From Calidithermus roseus (GTDB taxonomy: Bacteria; Deinococcota; Deinococci; Deinococcales; Thermaceae): DNA of 64,000 nt. This document shows, one piece after another, positions 57,091 to 64,000 of this stretch; within the stretch, counting starts at the first letter, position 1; every line of letters starts with the position of its first letter. The DNA lies in assembly GCF_003574095.1 (NCBI RefSeq), contig NZ_QWLA01000001.1, positions 101,898 to 165,897 of the forward strand, given 5' to 3'. Below the pieces are notes generated by a model, which searched no databases, was not told where the DNA came from, and saw only the letters and a program-made list of their open reading frames with translations. The position numbers were made by a program, and so were the translations under genes.

Positions 57091-57987
57091 ATGGTGCGAT
57101 CTTCGTCTGTGAGCAAACCCCTCTCCGCCACCTGGCGCGATTACTTCTGGCTCACCAAGCCCAGGGTGATTAGCCTCCTGCTGTTTACCGCGATTATGGC
57201 GATGTTCATCGCGGCGGGTGGTTGGCCGGGGCTGGAGCTGTTTGCGGCGGTGTTCGTGGGCGGCTACATGTCGGCGGCCTCGGCCAACGTGTTCAACATG
57301 GTCGTCGATCGTGATATCGACGCACGCATGAAGCGCACGGCCGGGCGCCCTACCGTGACGCAGGCCATCGGAACCCGCGAGGCTCTGGTCTTCGCGGTGC
57401 TGCTGATGCTGGGGGCCTTCCTGATCCTGTGGCTGGGTGCCAACCTGTCGGCGGCGCTGCTGTCGATGGCTGGCCTGGGCTGGTACGTGCTGGTCTATAC
57501 CCTCTACATGAAACGCCGCTTCTGGAGCAACATCGTTATCGGCGGGGCCGCAGGGGCTTTTCCGCCGCTGGTGGGCTGGGTGGCGGTGACGGGTGAGCTG
57601 GGGTGGCTGCCCTGGCTGCTGTTCGCGCTGATCTTCTACTGGACCCCGGTGCACTTCTGGGCGCTGGCCTTGATGATCAAGGAAGACTACCGCGCGGTGG
57701 GCATTCCCATGCTCCCAGTGGTGATGGGGGAGAGGGCTACGGCGGCCCAGATCGGCCTGTACGCGATTCTCACCGTGCTGATTTCCGTGCTGCCCTTGTT
57801 TTTTGGCCAGTTGCACGGGTTTTACCTGCTGAGCAGCCTGCCCCTGAATGCCTTGCTGCTGAAGCATAGCTGGGAGCTGTACCGTGCCCCCGAGCGGCCT
57901 AGGGCGGTTAGGCTGTACAAGTACTCCATGCTCTACCTGGCCCTGGCCTTTGCGGCGATGGCGGTGGACCGTGCGCTATGGATGTAA
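57091..57987 (+). CDS. ctaB: Protoheme IX farnesyltransferase (heme O synthase)
   Basis: Adds farnesyl to heme B to make heme O. The 298-residue protein has about nine membrane segments and the prenyltransferase motifs [19 protein letters not shown] (about 68-86) and [51 protein letters not shown] follows. The ATG overlaps the end of ctaA by proximity (1 bp gap), with AGGTAGG upstream. Confidence 0.95.
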   Translation: MVRSSSVSKPLSATWRDYFWLTKPRVISLLLFTAIMAMFIAAGGWPGLELFAAVFVGGYMSAASANVFNMVVDRDIDARMKRTAGRPTVTQAIGTREALVFAVLLMLGAFLILWLGANLSAALLSMAGLGWYVLVYTLYMKRRFWSNIVIGGAAGAFPPLVGWVAVTGELGWLPWLLFALIFYWTPVHFWALALMIKEDYRAVGIPMLPVVMGERATAAQIGLYAILTVLISVLPLFFGQLHGFYLLSSLPLNALLLKHSWELYRAPERPRAVRLYKYSMLYLALAFAAMAVDRALWM

Positions 57988-58083
57988 ACTGGTCCTTCGT
58001 CTGTGGCGCGGCTGCGGCTCACGTGGGCCGGGCACTAGCCTAATCGAGGTAATGTACGGAATAATCACCCCCTAGGAGGAGCA

Positions 58084-59118
58084 ATGCTGCGAGGAAGTAT
58101 CGTCTTGTGGGTGGCGTTGTTGCTGGGCCTCGCCCTGGGACAGGACACCCGAGTCGTCAACATCCTGGATCCCTCGACCTCGTACAACCGCGAGGTGGGC
58201 CGACTGCTGGTGTGGGTCATGGCCTTTGCCGTGCTGATATTCGGCGTGGTCACCGGGGCTTTGACCTATACCGTGGTCAAGTTCCGCAAGCGGGGCAATG
58301 AGCAGGGCGAGCCACCACAGTTCCACGGGAACGACCGCCTCGAGATCCTCTGGACCATCATCCCCACCCTCATCATCGTCATCATCTTCGGGCTCACCGC
58401 TCAGAGCATGATCGCAAACGCCAAGCTGCCTGCCGGGGCCATGACCGTGAAGGTCACGGGGTATCAGTTCTGGTGGGACTATGAGTACGAGGGACTGGGC
58501 ATCCGTAACTCCAACGAGCTGATCCTGCCGGTGGGCAAGCCGGTGATCGTGGAGATCACCTCCAAAGACATCATCCACTCCTGGTGGCCCGCCAGCTTGG
58601 TGGGCAAGCAGGATGCCATTCCTGGCGTGACCACCCGCTTGCACTTCACCCCGGAGAAAGAGGGCATCTACTATGGCCAGTGCGCTGAGCTATGCGGGGC
58701 CAGCCACGCCAACATGCGCTTCAGGGTGATCGTGGTCTCGCAAGAGGCCTTCGATCGCTTCGTGCGAGGAGCCCAAAATTATCGAGCCCCCGAGCCCCAG
58801 GATGCTTTGACCAGGCAGGGCCAGGGACTATTTCAGCAAAATTGCGCGGCCTGCCACGCTGTGAAGGGCACTGCGGCTCAGGGGGTCATCGGCCCCGACC
58901 TGAGCTACTTTGGAAACCGCACCACGGTGGGGAGCGGGTTGTGGGAGAACACCGATACCTACCTAATTCCCTGGATCAAAAACTCTCCAGGCGTCAAGCC
59001 CGGTTCCAAGATGCCCCCCTTCGCTCAGCTCTCCGATGACGATGCCAAGGCAATCGCGGCCTACATCAAGAGCCTCAGGATCGAGGGCCTGGATTTCCAG
59101 GGCCTGCCCCAGTTTTAG
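58084..59118 (+). CDS. ctaC: caa3 oxidase subunit II fused to cytochrome c (CaaB)
   Basis: This 344-residue protein has a signal peptide/anchor, two membrane segments, a CuA domain (HSWWP and GQCAELCGASHANM, about 155-220) and a C-terminal cytochrome c domain with NCAACHAVKGT (heme motif near 257) and a distal Met in KMPPF. It passes electrons from periplasmic cytochrome c to subunit I. The fused cytochrome c is the hallmark of caa3 oxidase. AGGAGG precedes the ATG. Confidence 0.96.
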   Translation: MLRGSIVLWVALLLGLALGQDTRVVNILDPSTSYNREVGRLLVWVMAFAVLIFGVVTGALTYTVVKFRKRGNEQGEPPQFHGNDRLEILWTIIPTLIIVIIFGLTAQSMIANAKLPAGAMTVKVTGYQFWWDYEYEGLGIRNSNELILPVGKPVIVEITSKDIIHSWWPASLVGKQDAIPGVTTRLHFTPEKEGIYYGQCAELCGASHANMRFRVIVVSQEAFDRFVRGAQNYRAPEPQDALTRQGQGLFQQNCAACHAVKGTAAQGVIGPDLSYFGNRTTVGSGLWENTDTYLIPWIKNSPGVKPGSKMPPFAQLSDDDAKAIAAYIKSLRIEGLDFQGLPQF

Positions 59119-59131
59119 GAGGAACGCATAG

Positions 59132-61558
<2,427 letters not shown>

Positions 61559-61569
61559 ACTCCCTGCCA

Positions 61570-61599
61570 AAGCCCTCCACCGCTAGCGGTGGAGGGCTT
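61570..61599. terminator. Bidirectional terminator between the two oxidase operons
   Basis: A perfect 30-bp palindrome (13-bp stem starting AAGCCCTCCACCG with a CTAG loop) lies 11 bp after the ctaD stop and 26 bp before the minus-strand stop at 61626. It serves both convergent operons. Confidence 0.8.
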
Positions 61600-61602
61600 G
61601 TC

Positions 61603-61625
61603 GTATGTTGTACGCGAAACGCCCT
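61603..61625. repeat. Short heptad-type sequence after the terminator
   Basis: GTCGTAT, GTTGTAC, GCGAAAC in 7-bp phase, like the other arrays, and touching the next gene's stop. Confidence 0.45.
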
Positions 61626-61985
61626 TCAGGTCGCGGCTTCGCCCGTGGTGCTCAGCACACCGCTCAGCAGGCCGCCCAGCGCCCCGCCCGCCATGCCAAT
61701 GAGCACTCCCCTGGCTGCGCCCACGTCGTGCAGGGCTCCGCCCAGCAAGACCCCCACGATGGCTCCGGCTGCAGCGCCGGCCAGGATGCCCGCACCCAGG
61801 CCGCCGAGGCGCTTGCGGCTGGCCTGGTGGGCCAGCACGCTGGCAAAGGCTCCCACCATCGCGCCGCCCAGGGTGCTCATCGCCCCTACCACGGTCCCGA
61901 CGGCGCGGGCTGCGGCAGGGTCTGGGGTGGCCTGGGCCTCGGCGGCTACGAGGATCAGGCCCTGGATGATCTCTAAGCCTCCCAT
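61626..61985 (-). CDS. Small Gly/Ala-rich membrane protein
   Basis: This 119-residue protein has three or four hydrophobic stretches with glycine-zipper pattern (GTVVGAMSTLGGAMVGAFASVL, GLGAGILAGAAAGAIVGVLLGGAL, GVLIGMAGGALGGLLSGVL). AGGAGG lies 7 bp before ATG 61985. I do not recognise a family. It is the last gene of the second oxidase operon and may be an accessory subunit (inference). Confidence 0.7.
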   Translation of the reverse strand: MGGLEIIQGLILVAAEAQATPDPAAARAVGTVVGAMSTLGGAMVGAFASVLAHQASRKRLGGLGAGILAGAAAGAIVGVLLGGALHDVGAARGVLIGMAGGALGGLLSGVLSTTGEAAT

Positions 61986-62326
61986 TGCGACCTCCTGTTG
62001 CGCCGGCTCGAGCGGTAGAGCAAGAAGGCAATCGCCCCCACCAGCAAGAAGGGCATGGGCAGCAGCAGCGCAATGCCCACCAGCTGGAGGATCGCCCGCT
62101 GTGGAGTGGCCTCGAGGCTGCTCCAGGCGTTGTTGCTGCACAGGTAGAAAGCTTCCAGGGGTAGTCCTTGGGGGCTGTAGAGGTTGGCGTGCGTGGCGGA
62201 ATTGCCCAGTTGCAGGGCCAGCCAGAGGGCTCCACCGGCAATGACCAGCAGCAGAGCCGAAAGCATCACCAGGCCGCGCCAGCGGAGGCTTACCTCGACC
62301 CCTGTCCGCTCGATCCATCCGCCCAT
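61973..62326 (-). CDS. Small membrane protein of oxidase operon
   Basis: This 117-residue protein has two membrane segments (GLVMLSALLLVIAGGALWLALQL and LQLVGIALLLPMPFLLVGAIAFLLY) with a periplasmic loop holding one cysteine (EAFYLCSNNAWSS). Start at ATG 62326, with AGGTGA upstream, 4 bp after the subunit IV stop; it overlaps the next gene by 13 bp. Unrecognised; a small oxidase accessory protein is a guess. Confidence 0.7.
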   Translation of the reverse strand: MGGWIERTGVEVSLRWRGLVMLSALLLVIAGGALWLALQLGNSATHANLYSPQGLPLEAFYLCSNNAWSSLEATPQRAILQLVGIALLLPMPFLLVGAIAFLLYRSSRRNRRSQWEA

Positions 62327-62330
62327 CGGA

Positions 62331-62669
62331 TCACCTGCCAAAGAAGACTTCCCGCACCCTGAAGACGTAGGTGCCCTCGGGCAGGATGATCGCCACCAGG
62401 GCCATGAGCAGCAGGGGAGGCAGCAGGATGGCCAGCACTAAGCCCAGCCGCTCGAAGCGCATGTGCATGAAGTAGGCCACGATTAGCGCGGCCTTGATCA
62501 AGGCGAAAGCGGTGATCAGGAAGCGGCGCAGCGCGTCGGGATGTACGTCGAAGTAGTCCAGCAGGTAGGAGAGGGTGCTCAGCACGAAGAGCAGCCCCCA
62601 CACCAGGATGTAGACCCGGATGGGCTGGTGCTGTTCACCCCTGCTGGTCACGGGCTCGGCGTGTTCCAT
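62331..62669 (-). CDS. Cytochrome c oxidase subunit IV family protein
   Basis: This 112-residue protein has three membrane segments: VYILVWGLLFVLSTLSYLLDY, ITAFALIKAALIVAYFMHMRFE (the conserved KxxLIxxYFMHLK-like segment of subunit IV) and LVLAILLPPLLLMALVAIILP. A small structural subunit of heme-copper oxidases. It follows subunit III on the minus strand. Confidence 0.88.
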   Translation of the reverse strand: MEHAEPVTSRGEQHQPIRVYILVWGLLFVLSTLSYLLDYFDVHPDALRRFLITAFALIKAALIVAYFMHMRFERLGLVLAILLPPLLLMALVAIILPEGTYVFRVREVFFGR

Positions 62670-62678
62670 ATTTCCCCC

Positions 62679-63356
62679 TCAGAACAGGTAGAAGAAAGCG
62701 AAAATGAAGACCCACACTAAGTCCACGAAGTGCCAGTAGAGCCCGCAGATCTCCACCCCTACGTAGCTGCCTCGGTCGTAGGCTCCCTTCAGCACCCGCA
62801 CCGCTACTGCAGTCAGGTAGATCACGCCGATGGTTACGTGCATGCCGTGGAAGCCGGTCAGCATGAAGAAGGAAGAGCCAAACTGCGGCGCGCCCATGGG
62901 GTTGGTCCAGGGCCTAAAGCCCAGGTCGCGGATCAGGTGGGTCCACTCGAAGGCTTGCATGCTCACGAAGGTCAGGCCCAGCAGGGCGGTGATCACCAGA
63001 AACAGCGCAGTCATGCGCTTGTTGCGCCCATAGGCGTGGTAGACGCCGATGGCCATGGTGCCGCTGCTGCTGATGAGCACCACGGTCATGATGGCGATGA
63101 GCAGCAGGGGGACTTCCTGCCCCCCGATCTCGAGCGCGAACACCTTGGCCGGGTCGGGCCAGGTGTTGGTGGCGCTGGCCGCCAGCCGGGCCGAGGCGTA
63201 GCTGGCGATGAAGGAGCCGAAGATGAAGGTGTCGGAGAGCAGGAAGATCCACATCATGGCCTTGCCCCAGACCACCTTGAAAGCCGAGAGGTCGGAGGCC
63301 CAGTCGCTCACGATCTGACTGGGGCCTTTGAGCGTTTGCTTGGGTTGTCTCTCCAC
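62679..63356 (-). CDS. Cytochrome c oxidase subunit III
   Basis: This 225-residue protein has seven membrane segments in its core of the COX3 type: MMWIFLLSDTFIFGSFIASY, AFEWTHLIRDLG (conserved QAxEW segment), FFMLTGFHGMHVTIGVIYL and YWHFVDLVWVFIFAFFYLF. GTG 63356 has AGGAGG 7 bp upstream. It belongs to a second oxidase set distinct from the fused ctaD; its subunit I is not in the window. Confidence 0.92.
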   Translation of the reverse strand: MERQPKQTLKGPSQIVSDWASDLSAFKVVWGKAMMWIFLLSDTFIFGSFIASYASARLAASATNTWPDPAKVFALEIGGQEVPLLLIAIMTVVLISSSGTMAIGVYHAYGRNKRMTALFLVITALLGLTFVSMQAFEWTHLIRDLGFRPWTNPMGAPQFGSSFFMLTGFHGMHVTIGVIYLTAVAVRVLKGAYDRGSYVGVEICGLYWHFVDLVWVFIFAFFYLF

Positions 63357-63374
63357 GCTGCCTCCTGAGAAACG

Positions 63375-63420
63375 CTTATGGCGGGTAGCTGAGTATTGGC
63401 TATTGGCACATGTCGGCGCA
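63375..63420. repeat. Weak heptad array between the two subunit III genes
   Basis: CTTATGG, CGGGTAG, CTGAGTA, TTGGCTA, TTGGCAC units at 7-bp spacing. Confidence 0.4.
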
Positions 63421-63436
63421 CACCGAAGGCGCATCG

Positions 63437-64000
63437 TCACGTCAGCAGCAGCAAGCCGTAGAGCACCAGCCACACCAGCAGCAGGAAGTGCCAGTAGGTC
63501 GTGCACAGCTCCACCGCCAGGGGAGTGGGGGGGGTCCTGGAACTCACAACCCCCCAGGCCACCAGCCCGCCCAGCAGGTGCAGGGCGTGCAGGGCAGTCA
63601 TAAGGTAGAAAAAGCTGGAGGAGGGGTTGCTGACCAGGAAATAGCCCATCGCCTGAAGCTGGTTCCAGGCCAGAAGCTGGCCCACCACGAAGGCGAAGCC
63701 CAGCAGGCCCCCGAGCCACAGGTTGCGCCGGGTGGCCTCCAGGTGGAGCTGGCGACTGGCCCAGCTGGCCCGCTGGAGGAAGAGGCTCGACAGCCCCAGC
63801 AAGGCCGTGTTCAGCCACAGCAGCTTCGGTTCGGGCAATGACCTCCAGTCGGGCAGGTTCATCCGCACCAGGTAGGCGCTGATGAGCGCCGAGAACAGCA
63901 CCGTAGCCACCGCCATGAACACCCACAGTCCCAGCCTGGCGGTGGGGATGGGGAAGGCCTCGAGCCCCCCCCGCCCTACCTGCTGCTGCTGCCCGGCTCG
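63437..64000 (-). CDS. Second COX3-like oxidase subunit (5' end outside window)
   Basis: The frame is open to the window edge; 187 codons are visible. GLWVFMAVATVLFSALISAYLVRM is the typical start of heme-copper oxidase subunit III-like proteins, followed by LHALHLLGGLVAWGVV and TYWHFLLLVWLVLYGLLLL. It differs from the subunit III at 62679-63356, so this operon carries two COX3-like genes side by side. Such pairs occur with alternative complex III/oxidase assemblies. The true start is upstream of 64000 or within the Gln-rich lead. Confidence 0.8.
   Translation of the reverse strand, partial: RAGQQQQVGRGGLEAFPIPTARLGLWVFMAVATVLFSALISAYLVRMNLPDWRSLPEPKLLWLNTALLGLSSLFLQRASWASRQLHLEATRRNLWLGGLLGFAFVVGQLLAWNQLQAMGYFLVSNPSSSFFYLMTALHALHLLGGLVAWGVVSSRTPPTPLAVELCTTYWHFLLLVWLVLYGLLLLT

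Overview
The window is about 64 kb of GC-rich DNA that is dense with genes and almost entirely chromosomal housekeeping in character. It most resembles a member of the Thermaceae, with Meiothermus or Calidithermus the best guess. The reasons are a caa3-type oxidase whose subunit I is fused to subunit III, an Omp85 protein and a very large TamB in a diderm background, csaB beside a DUF5693 gene, a DUF3417-type glucan phosphorylase, heavy use of CTC-GAG codon pairs, and several -10 boxes lying almost on top of the start codon. No rRNA, tRNA, CRISPR array or intact insertion sequence was seen.

Layout. 1-4.8 kb: end of ppc, a NYN-domain protein, queA, then comF/DUF4258 and mtnA on the minus strand. 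4.85-6.8 kb: a lower-GC island with a winged-helix regulator, a strong promoter overlapped by palindromes, an unlisted 56-residue secreted-peptide ORF, and a membrane-anchored M23 peptidase coupled to it. 7.2-13.2 kb: glucan phosphorylase, a Cys-cluster protein, a YdcF-like protein, and a pnp-yggS-divIVA group. 13.4-32.4 kb: BamA/Omp85, a 1024-residue cyclase-ATPase-TPR protein, dnaG, a YbjN-like protein, hflX, acyP and an 8.2-kb tamB. 32.5-42.7 kb: mnmE, a nucleotidyltransferase, a broken vapBC pair, an MrfA/Hrq1-like helicase, the udk-DUF5693-csaB operon, an orphan MalK-type ATPase, and mscL. 42.7-49.9 kb: icd, a stand-alone AnsC/RAM-type domain protein with a CPBP protease, a metallophosphoesterase, recX, a secreted protein, osmC and an M3 oligopeptidase. 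50-56 kb: a sugar aminotransferase, an LptF/G permease, LptD-like and LptC-like proteins, and a divergent amidase. 56-64 kb: the caa3 oxidase operon (ctaA-ctaB-ctaC-ctaD) converging on a second set of oxidase subunits that runs off the window.

Envelope biogenesis is the main theme. BamA, TamB, LptC/D/F-like proteins, CsaB (S-layer anchor pyruvylation), an amidase and an M23 peptidase all lie within 55 kb. Thermaceae are generally held to lack classical LPS, so the substrate of the Lpt-like machinery is an open question.

Two sequence-level signals are not explained by genes. The first is a family of degenerate 7-bp-periodic arrays in the intergenic gaps, including a 28-bp exact inverted copy shared by sites 33 kb apart and in places forming gene ends. 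The second is a large excess of the palindrome CTCGAG.
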